Assembly (NCBI GenBank): GCA_903860985.1
Contig: CAIOSO010000050.1
Span: 1-64,000, forward strand
DNA: 64,000 nucleotides
Direction: 5' to 3'
DNA from: an uncultured Flavobacteriales bacterium
GTDB lineage: Bacteria > Bacteroidota > Bacteroidia > Flavobacteriales_D > Crocinitomicaceae
Positions 45,991-54,141 of the stretch are shown here, piece by piece; the stretch's first letter is position 1; each line of letters begins with the position of its first letter. The position numbers and the translations under genes are program-made. The notes below the pieces were generated by a model, which did not search any database, was not told where the DNA came from, and worked only from the letters and a program-made list of their open reading frames with translations.

Positions 45991-48171
45991 TTATTGCTTG
46001 ATAAAACGTTCTTGCTGTACTTTGCCGTCGATGATCAAGCGAATGAAGTACGTTCCTGCTGGAAGGTCAGAAACATAGACTTTTCCATCGTAGATGTTCT
46101 TTTCGTAGATGCTTCCTTCCATATCGATGATGTCTACCGTTTTCGGAAGTTCAACGATCGTGAAATGCAATTCGTTCATCACGGGATTTGGATAGACGTT
46201 CCAATCGATTTCGTGCGGCACTTTTTCAAATCCTAAGGTCTGTAAAGCTAATTTCACCGCAGCGTATGCGTTGATTTTTCCTGCTCCCCAAATCGGACTT
46301 CCCTCTGCTGGAATGTTTCCTGTTAAATTATCCTCTCGAGCAGTCAACATGATGATTTCTTTCACTTGTCGCGCTGACAAATATGGATTCGCTTCTAAAA
46401 TCAATGCGGAAACTCCAGCGACCATCGGTGAAGCCATGGACGTTCCAGACATTTTCGCGAAGTGATAGGTTTTGTTATTGAAACTGACATTGTCTACAGA
46501 AGAGAAGGTTGCATCGGTGAACGAGGACATGGCAGAAATAATCGCTACTCCAGGCGCAGCAATGTCTGGTTTCATTTGTCCGTCGTAACGTGGACCAACA
46601 GAAGAGAAAGAGGCAATTCCACCACCGACAGGATTCCCACTTCCGTTCAAATACTGTGAGGAGTAAGCAGCGACACTGATGACATCTTCGGAGCAAGAAG
46701 GTTCGCTGATTCCGTTTTGGTTATCACCTGAAATCGATCCACCGTAGGAGAAAGAGAAAGGCATTCCCCAATTTCCAACGTCGTTCGAAAGTTCAGTCAC
46801 ATTCCAGTAATGAACCGTTCCTGTTTCCGCTTTTGATTTTAGTAATACACGAAGAGCGGTGTTGGTATTCTTCACACGTAAACGCATTTGTGGTCGTCCA
46901 TTCAGTGGATGAGCTGCATCTGCGGTAATGTTAAACCATATGGTGTCGACGCCAGTTACTAAAAACGAATCAATGTAGTTTGTAACCGTTGCAGTGCTGT
47001 AAAATGGACTTTCTACCAATGTATTTCCAGCGTTATTGGTGATCAGCAATCCATTCTCGAAAGAATTTCCTGCTTCACCCCATGCATGAATACTTTGTCC
47101 CCACATGTTTGCATTCGCCGAGTAAGAATAAAAATCAATGCGAGACTTGAATTGATCTTGGTTGAAGGATTTCTTAATGTGAAAATTGACATTTCCATTG
47201 TTTCCTCCAGAGTTTGCGAATACAACACCTAAATCGGTATAAGCAGTGATTGCTTGACTTAAGATCGATGTTCCATCCAGTGTTCCGAAGTGGTAAAGTC
47301 CCCAGGACATGTTAACGACCAATCGTTTTCCGTCCGCTTGTGCTTTTTGGTACATCCATTCCCACGCATCGAGAACCGCAGCTTCATCGACTAAAAAGGT
47401 TACAAACAAAAAGTTGGCATCGAAAGCGACTCCTTTGTATGGAGTTCCGGCACCACCACCACCTGCAATACAAGAAACATGTGTTCCGTGTGTCGCATAC
47501 GAATAGATATTTGATGTGTCACTTCCAGCGGCAAGCAACTCACCTTGTGTCGTGTATTCTGTGCCATACGCAAATCCCTGTGGATGCGGACCGCTCGTTT
47601 TGTATTGATCCCAAGCTGCCACGATGCGTGATTGTTGCATAGCGGTGTCGTAAAACACGGGAGAAGTGTAGTCAAATCCCCAATCCGTTACGCCAATGTA
47701 CACATCCTTACCTGAATACCCTTGTGGCAATCCAATTCCTTGGTGGACACTGTCCGCATGCATGTCTACAATGGCTTTGTCTAGTGAATTGTGAATTTTG
47801 GAGGCGATTTCTAAGTAAGCGAGTCCTTTAATGTTTACGAGTTGACTTGTCTTATTTAAAGGAACTTTGATGCTTACTAAATTTGCGATTGGACTCCCCA
47901 CAATGAATCCTCTTTTGATTAAATCAGAGCGATTGAATCCTTCCGAAATCTTTCCAAGAAAAGACAAATAGTAACTTCCGTTGATTTGGTAAATGGGGTA
48001 ACGCGCTAAAAGATCTGGGTGAACAACACCTTTCTCCACCATTAATTGATGGTGAATCGTTGCCAAGTCCACTCGGTTACTTGCGCTCATTTTCACTTGT
48101 CCATGCAACAGAAATCCACTTAGTAGAAAGGTGAATAACAATGAGATATGGTGCTTGGAGAAGTTCATCAT
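45991..48171 (-). CDS. Subtilisin-like serine protease, T9SS cargo
   Basis: A 726-residue S8 protease with a signal peptide (LLFTFLLSGFLLHGQ). The catalytic triad is D163 (GVTDWGFDY), H228 (ATHGTHVSC) and S578 (SGTSMASPM); numbering is from the ATG at 48171. About 350 residues separate His and Ser, more than in subtilisin, indicating an inserted beta-domain between them. The last 75 residues (WNVYPNPVMNELHF, DLPAGTYFIRLI, QQERFIKQ) form a type A T9SS sorting domain, so export to or beyond the cell surface is expected. The frame also opens with a TTG at 48177, but that codon lies in the promoter box at 48175-48182. Confidence 0.92.
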   Translation of the reverse strand: MMNFSKHHISLLFTFLLSGFLLHGQVKMSASNRVDLATIHHQLMVEKGVVHPDLLARYPIYQINGSYYLSFLGKISEGFNRSDLIKRGFIVGSPIANLVSIKVPLNKTSQLVNIKGLAYLEIASKIHNSLDKAIVDMHADSVHQGIGLPQGYSGKDVYIGVTDWGFDYTSPVFYDTAMQQSRIVAAWDQYKTSGPHPQGFAYGTEYTTQGELLAAGSDTSNIYSYATHGTHVSCIAGGGGAGTPYKGVAFDANFLFVTFLVDEAAVLDAWEWMYQKAQADGKRLVVNMSWGLYHFGTLDGTSILSQAITAYTDLGVVFANSGGNNGNVNFHIKKSFNQDQFKSRIDFYSYSANANMWGQSIHAWGEAGNSFENGLLITNNAGNTLVESPFYSTATVTNYIDSFLVTGVDTIWFNITADAAHPLNGRPQMRLRVKNTNTALRVLLKSKAETGTVHYWNVTELSNDVGNWGMPFSFSYGGSISGDNQNGISEPSCSEDVISVAAYSSQYLNGSGNPVGGGIASFSSVGPRYDGQMKPDIAAPGVAIISAMSSFTDATFSSVDNVSFNNKTYHFAKMSGTSMASPMVAGVSALILEANPYLSARQVKEIIMLTAREDNLTGNIPAEGSPIWGAGKINAYAAVKLALQTLGFEKVPHEIDWNVYPNPVMNELHFTIVELPKTVDIIDMEGSIYEKNIYDGKVYVSDLPAGTYFIRLIIDGKVQQERFIKQ

Positions 48172-48174
48172 TCT

Positions 48175-48182
48175 CAAATATA
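48175..48182 (-). promoter_or_regulatory. -7 box three bases before the subtilase start
   Basis: TATATTTG on the minus strand, a full match, three bases before the ATG at 48171 (a second ATG follows at 48168). It has the same arrangement as plsC and the 31003 gene. Confidence 0.4.
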
Positions 48183-48258
48183 AGTAAAAGCAGGGACTTG
48201 AAGTGTTAAAAAACCCAATAAAATCAAGCTTTTTTATCCACGTGACAATGTGAATAAG

Positions 48259-48891
48259 CTAAAGTGTTTGAAATAGTTGTTCTTTCGGTTTTCGGACTTT
48301 AGCTAGGTGTTGGTAGTTGTCCTCTGTTGAGCGAAACCCAATTGGGCACAATAACACACTTTTTAAGTTTTGATCACCCAGACCTAATAATTCGTCTAGT
48401 TTTTTCGCATTAAATCCCTCCATCGGCGTTGCGTCCACACGGATACTCGCACACGTATGAAGTAATTGTCCTAGTGCAATATACGCCTGACGTACATTCC
48501 ATGGCTCAACGTCACTGTCCGACATATTCAAAATGTTTTTCTTCAAGAATTCACTGAATCCAGCAGCTCTTTCAGGCGGAGTATTTCGTGTTTCCGTGAC
48601 TAAATTGACGTGATCATCTAAGTAAGACTCCGTAATCGATGTGTACGAACAAATAATCAAGAGGTGAGAGGCGTCGACAACTTGTCCTTGATTGAAGGCA
48701 ATTTCTTTGATTTGTTCTCTCAATGCTGGACTTGAAACGAAAATAAATTTAAGCGGTTGGATTCCATATGCAGATGGGGTGAGGCGCAAGGAGTCTTTAA
48801 CTGTTTCCAGTTGTTCATTCGTTAATTTCTTTGTTGCGTCGTATTGTTTTGTCGCGTATCTCCAGTTTAAATCGTCTATTATCTGTTTCAT
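48259..48891 (-). CDS. NAD(P)H-dependent nitroreductase family oxidoreductase
   Basis: A 210-residue FMN-dependent nitroreductase resembling NfsB and dihydropteridine reductase. RYATKQYDATKKL at the N-terminus and SLRLTPSAYGIQPLKFIFVSS are FMN-contacting motifs; ARQAYIALGQL-like WNVRQAYIALGQLLHTCA lies in the dimer helix. It reduces nitro compounds or quinones with NAD(P)H. It follows pirin by one base on the same strand, so both are probably made from one mRNA. Pirins and nitroreductases are both tied to quinone or oxidative stress; a joint role is inference. Confidence 0.9.
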   Translation of the reverse strand: MKQIIDDLNWRYATKQYDATKKLTNEQLETVKDSLRLTPSAYGIQPLKFIFVSSPALREQIKEIAFNQGQVVDASHLLIICSYTSITESYLDDHVNLVTETRNTPPERAAGFSEFLKKNILNMSDSDVEPWNVRQAYIALGQLLHTCASIRVDATPMEGFNAKKLDELLGLGDQNLKSVLLCPIGFRSTEDNYQHLAKVRKPKEQLFQTL

Positions 48892-48892
48892 A

Positions 48893-49606
48893 TTAAAATA
48901 TCATTGGTACTTCTATAACTAGCATTCGTCCTTTTTGTTTATTCTTGAGGACAATTTCTTTTGTATCCCATATTCCCATTGCGTCGCGCTCCTTCAAAAG
49001 TTCTTGTTCGATTTCAAACGCGCCATCAATGTTCATGAAGTATGCACCATTTCCTTCGCCTTTGATCTCGTAAGTCAGGGAAGAGTTTTCTTCCATACTC
49101 ACCAGGTGAATCCATGCGTTTTGATGAATCCAAACACCTTCTTGATCCGCATGAGGTGAAACCAATTGTAAGAATCGTTGTTCTGAATCCTTCAAGTCAT
49201 AGGACTTTTGCTCGTAGCGAGGAGTGACTCCTTGTTTATTTGGGAAAATCCATATTTGAAATAAATTAAGGTCTTCTTGGTTGCTGGCATTCATTTCACT
49301 GTGAAAAATTCCGGTTCCGGCTGACATCACCTGAACTTCGCCCGCTTTTACGATTTCACTGAAACCCATGCTGTCTTGATGGCGAAGTGAGCCGCGCAAA
49401 GGAATTGTAATGATTTCCATGTTGTCGTGGGGGTGTTTTCCAAATCCCATTGCTGCGGCAACAATATCGTCGTTTAATACGCGCAATGCGCCAAAGTTGA
49501 TGCGTTCTGGATTGTACCATTGCGCGAAACTAAAGGAGTGTTTTGCGTTCAGCCAACCATGATTGGCGTGACCACGAGTTTGCGAGGTGTGTAGGACTCT
49601 TTTCAT
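48893..49606 (-). CDS. Pirin family protein
   Basis: A 237-residue bicupin of the pirin family. The metal-binding motif is GFGKHPHDNMEIITI (two His, a Glu), followed by GEVQVMSAGTGIFHSEMN; FQIWIFPNKQGVTPRYEQKS is typical of the YhhW/pirin subgroup. Some members have quercetinase activity; the natural role is unclear. The frame extends to 49645, but MKRVLHTSQTRGHANHGWL is the usual start and a TACCTTTG box lies 19 bases before it. It diverges from the SpmA/B-type gene and leads into the nitroreductase gene. Confidence 0.92.
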   Translation of the reverse strand: MKRVLHTSQTRGHANHGWLNAKHSFSFAQWYNPERINFGALRVLNDDIVAAAMGFGKHPHDNMEIITIPLRGSLRHQDSMGFSEIVKAGEVQVMSAGTGIFHSEMNASNQEDLNLFQIWIFPNKQGVTPRYEQKSYDLKDSEQRFLQLVSPHADQEGVWIHQNAWIHLVSMEENSSLTYEIKGEGNGAYFMNIDGAFEIEQELLKERDAMGIWDTKEIVLKNKQKGRMLVIEVPMIF

Positions 49607-49625
49607 TCGTATGCGATTGTTTGGA

Positions 49626-49633
49626 CAAAGGTA
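49626..49633 (-). promoter_or_regulatory. -7 box upstream of pirin
   Basis: TACCTTTG on the minus strand, a full match, 19 bases before the pirin ATG at 49606; this leaves the longer frame to 49645 without a promoter. Confidence 0.5.
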
Positions 49634-49717
49634 CGCACTATCCATTTGCAGCGCTTGATTTTGTTCATTTTCACGTAATTCAATAACGTGTGTTAATTCT
49701 TTTTCACATTGAGTGTC

Positions 49718-51190
49718 ATGAGAAGCCGGAAAAATGTGGATATTCGTTTCATGGTATTAAGTAGATTTTGGCTAATCATCTTCATTAGCTCTGTATTATT
49801 TGTCTTTGCTGGACTCTTTTTGTCCAATTCTTATTCGATCGAATATGTCTTAAATGGAAAAAAGGATAGTCCGATTTTAACAGGTGAACGCTACCTGAAG
49901 GATTGCTCCAGTAGCTTCCAAGAAAAAATTAAGTCGGCTCCGGAAGGAACCTTAGTGTATAATGTCAATCCGGATGACAGCGATACGACCTACGTATTGA
50001 AGAATCAAACCGTACAAGTATTCAAAGGAACGCAAAAGGCCGATGGACTTCTCGAAACCTGTAAAGCGAGTTTGTTTGACTTGATTTTACCGTTGATGGC
50101 TTATTTGGCCTTCTTCTGTGGAATCATGCAGTTGTTGATTGACTCTGGAGCGACGGAGCGATTGGCAAGACGCTTGAGTCCGTTCTTTGTGAAGGTTTTT
50201 CCTTCGGTCCCGAAAAATCATGAGTCCATTTCGTACATGACCTTGAATTTTTCAGCAAACTTTTTAGGACTCGATTCCGCTGCGACGCCATTTGGATTGA
50301 AAGCCATGCAAAGTTTACAGGAAATCAATCCGGACAAAGACCGTGCATCGGATGCACAGATCATGTTCTTGTGTTTACACGCTGCCGGACTCACCCTTAT
50401 TCCTACATCGATTATCGGTTATCGTGCTGCAGCCAATGCAGCGAATCCAGCGGATGTCATGTTGCCTTGTATCGTGACTTCGCTCATTGGAACCTTGGCG
50501 GCCTTTTTTATTGTCGGTATTAGACAGCGCATTCAATTCCGCAGTGCGACCTTGTTATTGGCGTTGACATCCATCATTGCAGCAATCATCGGACTTTTAC
50601 TTTACGTGAATAGCTTGGATTTAATCGGTAAGAACTTCTTTTCGAGTAATTTTTCGAGTGTATTGTTACTTGGAATCATCGTTGCTACCTTGATTTTTGC
50701 CTTTATTCACGAAAAGAAATTCAAAGAAAAAGAAACAACCGTTTTTGATTCATTCGTCGTAGGTGCAAAAAGCGGCATCAACACAGGAGTGGCCATTTTT
50801 CCATACGTGCTTGGAATGTTAGCAGCCATTTCGCTCTTCCGTAACAGCGGTTTATTCGAAATCATCAGTAATTGGATTGCCACAGGATTTCATTTCATCG
50901 GCGTCTCCAAAGAAATCACAGATTCTTTACCTGTTGCATTGTTACGACCATTTAGCTCTAGTGGCTCACGTGGATTCATGTTGGATGCGATGAATAATTT
51001 CGGTCCAGATTCCTTAGCAGGTAGATTGAGTAGTATTTTTCAATGCAGCGCTGAAACAACCTTTTATGTGATTGCCGTGTACTTCGGTTCGATCAATGTG
51101 CGCAACACGCGTTATGCCTTAGGTACGATGTTGTTGGTCGACTTAATCTGTGTGATTACGGCTATTTTTGTAGCACTTTGGTTTTTCTAA
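49718..51190 (+). CDS. SpmA/SpmB-type nucleoside-recognition membrane protein fusion
   Basis: A 490-residue membrane protein with two Gate (nucleoside recognition) domains. The first (about 120-260: FFCGIMQLLIDSGATERLA, NFLGLDSAATPFGLKAM) matches Bacillus SpmA, the second (about 345-485: GAKSGINTGVAIFPYVLGML, LLRPFSSSGSRGFMLD) matches SpmB. In spore formers these are separate genes needed for core dehydration. In a non-spore-forming Bacteroidota they must do something else, probably transport. The start is set at the ATG at 49718; a TTG nine bases upstream and an ATG at 49751 (MVLSRFWL) are alternatives. Only a weak box (TGATTTTG at 49655-49662) is seen. Confidence 0.85.
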   Translation: MRSRKNVDIRFMVLSRFWLIIFISSVLFVFAGLFLSNSYSIEYVLNGKKDSPILTGERYLKDCSSSFQEKIKSAPEGTLVYNVNPDDSDTTYVLKNQTVQVFKGTQKADGLLETCKASLFDLILPLMAYLAFFCGIMQLLIDSGATERLARRLSPFFVKVFPSVPKNHESISYMTLNFSANFLGLDSAATPFGLKAMQSLQEINPDKDRASDAQIMFLCLHAAGLTLIPTSIIGYRAAANAANPADVMLPCIVTSLIGTLAAFFIVGIRQRIQFRSATLLLALTSIIAAIIGLLLYVNSLDLIGKNFFSSNFSSVLLLGIIVATLIFAFIHEKKFKEKETTVFDSFVVGAKSGINTGVAIFPYVLGMLAAISLFRNSGLFEIISNWIATGFHFIGVSKEITDSLPVALLRPFSSSGSRGFMLDAMNNFGPDSLAGRLSSIFQCSAETTFYVIAVYFGSINVRNTRYALGTMLLVDLICVITAIFVALWFF

Positions 51191-51212
51191 TAACTGACAA
51201 ACTTTCCTAGAA

Positions 51213-51704
51213 ATGTTAAGACGACTCTTTGGTTCTTCACCAAAAAACACGGAAGCAGCGAAAAAGCCTATCACCGCAGCTCCGTTGCACGATGTAAATT
51301 ATCCATCGCTTGTCTTTATTGCGTGGGCAAAAGCGGTAGAAGGAAACAAGGATCTTCAGCTTTGGTTGCGGGATAATGGTTATCCAGAATTGTACATGGC
51401 GACTTTTGCCATTCTCCTGAAGGATGAAGCGCGAAATTGGTTGATTGAAAACGGGTACGCTCATCTAATGGCGATGATTAATGCCGCAGAAGGAAACTTG
51501 AAAGCACAAGAATGGTTATTGAAAAATAACTTTGAAACGCTGTATCACATGTCCTTGGCAATTGATCACGAAGACAATAGCTGGTTTTGGCTAGCGAAGT
51601 TCGCGTCTCAAGAAATACGCATTCTAACCAAATCTATTCAACGAGTGAAAGATGAAATTGAGGAAAACCACAATGACATGCACTCGATTGGTAAAGACGT
51701 TTAA
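51213..51704 (+). CDS. Hypothetical protein with 25-residue tryptophan repeats
   Basis: A 163-residue soluble protein of no named family. Its middle holds four repeats of exactly 25 residues, each with a Trp-Leu pair: W51, W76, W101 and W126. The unit reads roughly A-E-G-N-x3-x2-WLxxNGYxxLxxM, which looks like tandem helical hairpins. The last 30 residues form a charged helix (TKSIQRVKDEIEENHNDMHS), perhaps a coiled coil. There is no signal peptide. It starts 22 bases after the SpmA/B-type gene and may share its transcript. A scaffold or protein-binding role is a guess. Confidence 0.7.
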   Translation: MLRRLFGSSPKNTEAAKKPITAAPLHDVNYPSLVFIAWAKAVEGNKDLQLWLRDNGYPELYMATFAILLKDEARNWLIENGYAHLMAMINAAEGNLKAQEWLLKNNFETLYHMSLAIDHEDNSWFWLAKFASQEIRILTKSIQRVKDEIEENHNDMHSIGKDV

Positions 51705-51710
51705 GGAAAC

Positions 51711-52979
51711 TTACAACAACATGGCTGCTGGATTCTCCATGTACGTTTTAAACGTTTGAAGGAAGCTAGAACCTGTTGCACCATCAACTACGCGGTGGTC
51801 ACAAGACAAGGTCACTTTCATGACATTTCCTGGGACAACTTGTCCGTTTTTAACCACAGGAACTTCTTTGATTCCGCCAATCGCTAAAATACAGCTGTCT
51901 GGTGGATTCACAATTGCCGTGAAGGATTCAATCCCGAACATTCCAAGGTTTGAAATCGTGAAGGTATTTCCTTCCCAATCACTTGGTTGTAGTTTTTTAT
52001 CTTTTGCTTTTTGAGCGAATTCACGCACTTCAGCAGAAATTTGAACCAATCCTTTCGTGTCTGCGTGACGAATCACTGGAACCAATAATCCATCTTCTAC
52101 AGCCACAGCTACACCGATGTGAACGTGTTGGTTGCGACGAATGAAGTCACCCATCCACGAGCTATTCACTCCTGGATTTTGTTTCAAGGCCATAGCAACT
52201 GCTTTCACGACTAAATCGTTGAACGAAACTTTCACTCCGTCCATGCTGTTTAATGCTTTTCTAGACGCAATCGCTTGATCCATGTTGATGTCCATTGTCA
52301 AGTAGAAATGCGGCGCTGTAAATTTACTTTCCGCTAAGCGACGAGCAATGGTTTTACGCATTTGACTTACTGGCTCATCTGTGAACGATTCAACACCGCT
52401 TGAAGCAGCTGTAAAGGTTCTTTCAGCTGGCGTGTATGGTGTGTAATGATCCACATCGCGTTTCACGATGCGTCCACTTTCACCTGTTCCAGCAACGGAA
52501 TGAATGTCAATTCCTTTTTCACTTGCCATCTTTTTCGCTAATGGAGATGCGAAAACGCGTCCATTCGTATTGTTCGCGATTGGAGCACTTGTTGTCGCTG
52601 GAGCTGGAGTAGGAGCAGGGGTACTTGCTGCTGGACTCGCAACTGGAGAAGGGGTAGGAGCTGTTTCTGTTTTTGGAGCTTCAACAGCAGCGCCTGGAGC
52701 ATTTGCTCCTGCACTTGCCAATGCCGCAGAAATATCTTCACCAGCTTGACCGATAATTGCCAACACGCTATTTACGGGTGCAGCTTTTCCAGTCTCTACT
52801 CCGATGTGTAATAACACACCATCGTAAAAGGACTCGAATTCCATGGTTGCTTTGTCCGTTTCAATTTCAGCTAGAACTTCACCAGCTTTAACGGCGTCAC
52901 CCACATTTTTATTCCAAGTTGCAACAACACCTTCGGTCATTGTATCACTCAATTTCGGCATGTAAACGATTTCAGCCAT
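51711..52979 (-). CDS. pdhC: Pyruvate dehydrogenase E2 (dihydrolipoamide acetyltransferase)
   Basis: A 422-residue E2 with one lipoyl domain (lipoylated K43 in IETDKATMEFES), an Ala/Pro/Thr-rich linker (about 88-140), a peripheral subunit-binding domain (RVFASPLAKKMASEKGID to GRIVKRDVDHY) and the acetyltransferase domain, whose active site is SCDHRVVDGATG near the C-terminus. It transfers acetyl groups to CoA in the pyruvate dehydrogenase complex. It follows pdhA by 20 bases. The E1 beta gene (pdhB) and E3 are not here. Confidence 0.95.
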   Translation of the reverse strand: MAEIVYMPKLSDTMTEGVVATWNKNVGDAVKAGEVLAEIETDKATMEFESFYDGVLLHIGVETGKAAPVNSVLAIIGQAGEDISAALASAGANAPGAAVEAPKTETAPTPSPVASPAASTPAPTPAPATTSAPIANNTNGRVFASPLAKKMASEKGIDIHSVAGTGESGRIVKRDVDHYTPYTPAERTFTAASSGVESFTDEPVSQMRKTIARRLAESKFTAPHFYLTMDINMDQAIASRKALNSMDGVKVSFNDLVVKAVAMALKQNPGVNSSWMGDFIRRNQHVHIGVAVAVEDGLLVPVIRHADTKGLVQISAEVREFAQKAKDKKLQPSDWEGNTFTISNLGMFGIESFTAIVNPPDSCILAIGGIKEVPVVKNGQVVPGNVMKVTLSCDHRVVDGATGSSFLQTFKTYMENPAAMLL

Positions 52980-52999
52980 GGATTCTTTATTTTAAGTTT

Positions 53000-54052
53000 T
53001 TAATATTCTTTGATGTACGGATAGTCAGTTTGCGTGTATACATCTTCGTATAACTCATGTGCTTCTGGATATGGAGAGTTTTCAGCAAATTCCACTGATT
53101 CTTCCACTTCCTTTTTCACCCAAGCAGAAATTTCTTCCATTTCTTTTTCATTTAACCACTTGTTGTCCTGAATAGTAAGTAAACAATGCTCAATTGGATC
53201 TTGTTGCATCCACTCAGCTACTTCGTCTTTTGTGCGGTATTTTTGAGGGTCAGACATTGAGTGTCCTTTGTAACGGTAGGTACGAATATCCAACAATGTT
53301 GGTCCGTCGCCACGACGAGCACGAATACACGCTTCTTCAATCGCTTCGTGAACACTTTCTGGACGCATTCCATTCACCACTTTCGACGGCATTTCGTAAG
53401 AAAGTCCAATTTTCGAAAGGTCTGTTACATTCGTTGTGCGCTCCACCGATGTCCCCATCGCGTAGTTATTGTTCTCAATGATGAAAATCACTGGAAGTTT
53501 CCAGTTCATCGCCATGTTGAATGTTTCATGAAGTGCTCCTTGTCGAACAGCTCCATCTCCCATAGATACAAATGCTACGTTATCGGTTCCGTTGTATTGT
53601 TCTGCGAAAGCAACTCCAGCACCCATGGCAATTTGTGCTCCAACGATTCCGTGTCCACCCATGAAGTTTTTCTCTTTGTCAAAGAAGTGCATGGATCCAC
53701 CTTTTCCTTTGGAACAACCAGTTGAACGTCCGTAAAGTTCCGCCATCAATACACGTGGATCTGTTCCAAGTGCAATTGGATGCGCGTGATCGCGGTATGC
53801 TGTCATGTGTTTATCGCCTGTTTGACAAGCGCTTGCTGTTCCTGCAACAATGGCTTCTTGTCCAATGTAAAGGTGACAGAATCCACCAAATTTTTGTTGA
53901 ATGTACAACTGACCAGTTTTCTCTTCGAAACGACGAATTAATAACATGTCTTTGTACCATTTGATGTACGTTTCTTTGGAAAACTTAGGTTTTCCTGCAG
54001 ATTTAGTAGCAGTGCTTGCTTTTTTTGCGCTTGTTGTAGCTTTTGCTGGCAT
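53000..54052 (-). CDS. pdhA: Pyruvate dehydrogenase E1 alpha
   Basis: A 350-residue thiamine diphosphate-dependent E1 alpha subunit. After an Ala/Lys/Thr-rich leader (about 20 residues) come DMLLIRRFEEKTGQLY, FCHLYIGQEAIVAG and the ThDP motif SMGDGAVRQGALHETFNMAMNWKLPVIFIIENN (GDG...NN). TYRYKGHSMSDPQKYRTKDE is the phosphorylation-loop region. The frame reaches a GTG at 54076, but that codon lies inside the promoter -7 box, so the ATG at 54052 is used. It needs an E1 beta partner encoded elsewhere. Confidence 0.95.
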   Translation of the reverse strand: MPAKATTSAKKASTATKSAGKPKFSKETYIKWYKDMLLIRRFEEKTGQLYIQQKFGGFCHLYIGQEAIVAGTASACQTGDKHMTAYRDHAHPIALGTDPRVLMAELYGRSTGCSKGKGGSMHFFDKEKNFMGGHGIVGAQIAMGAGVAFAEQYNGTDNVAFVSMGDGAVRQGALHETFNMAMNWKLPVIFIIENNNYAMGTSVERTTNVTDLSKIGLSYEMPSKVVNGMRPESVHEAIEEACIRARRGDGPTLLDIRTYRYKGHSMSDPQKYRTKDEVAEWMQQDPIEHCLLTIQDNKWLNEKEMEEISAWVKKEVEESVEFAENSPYPEAHELYEDVYTQTDYPYIKEY

Positions 54053-54075
54053 AATACGTCCGTTATTTTCGGTCA

Positions 54076-54108
54076 CAAATATAAGAAGGAATTTGAATAT
54101 AATTACAA
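54076..54108 (-). promoter_or_regulatory. Promoter of pdhA-pdhC
   Basis: On the minus strand: TTG, 22 bases, TATATTTG (54076-54083). Both boxes match the Bacteroidota consensus. The transcription start near 54070 leaves a leader of roughly 18 bases to the ATG at 54052. Confidence 0.65.
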
Positions 54109-54141
54109 ATTGTCATCTTTACACTAAGTGACATTTTTTGA

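Noticed and set aside
54053-54076. Longer N-terminus for pdhA from a GTG
   Set aside because: The GTG is within the TATATTTG promoter box; the ATG at 54052 follows a normal leader.
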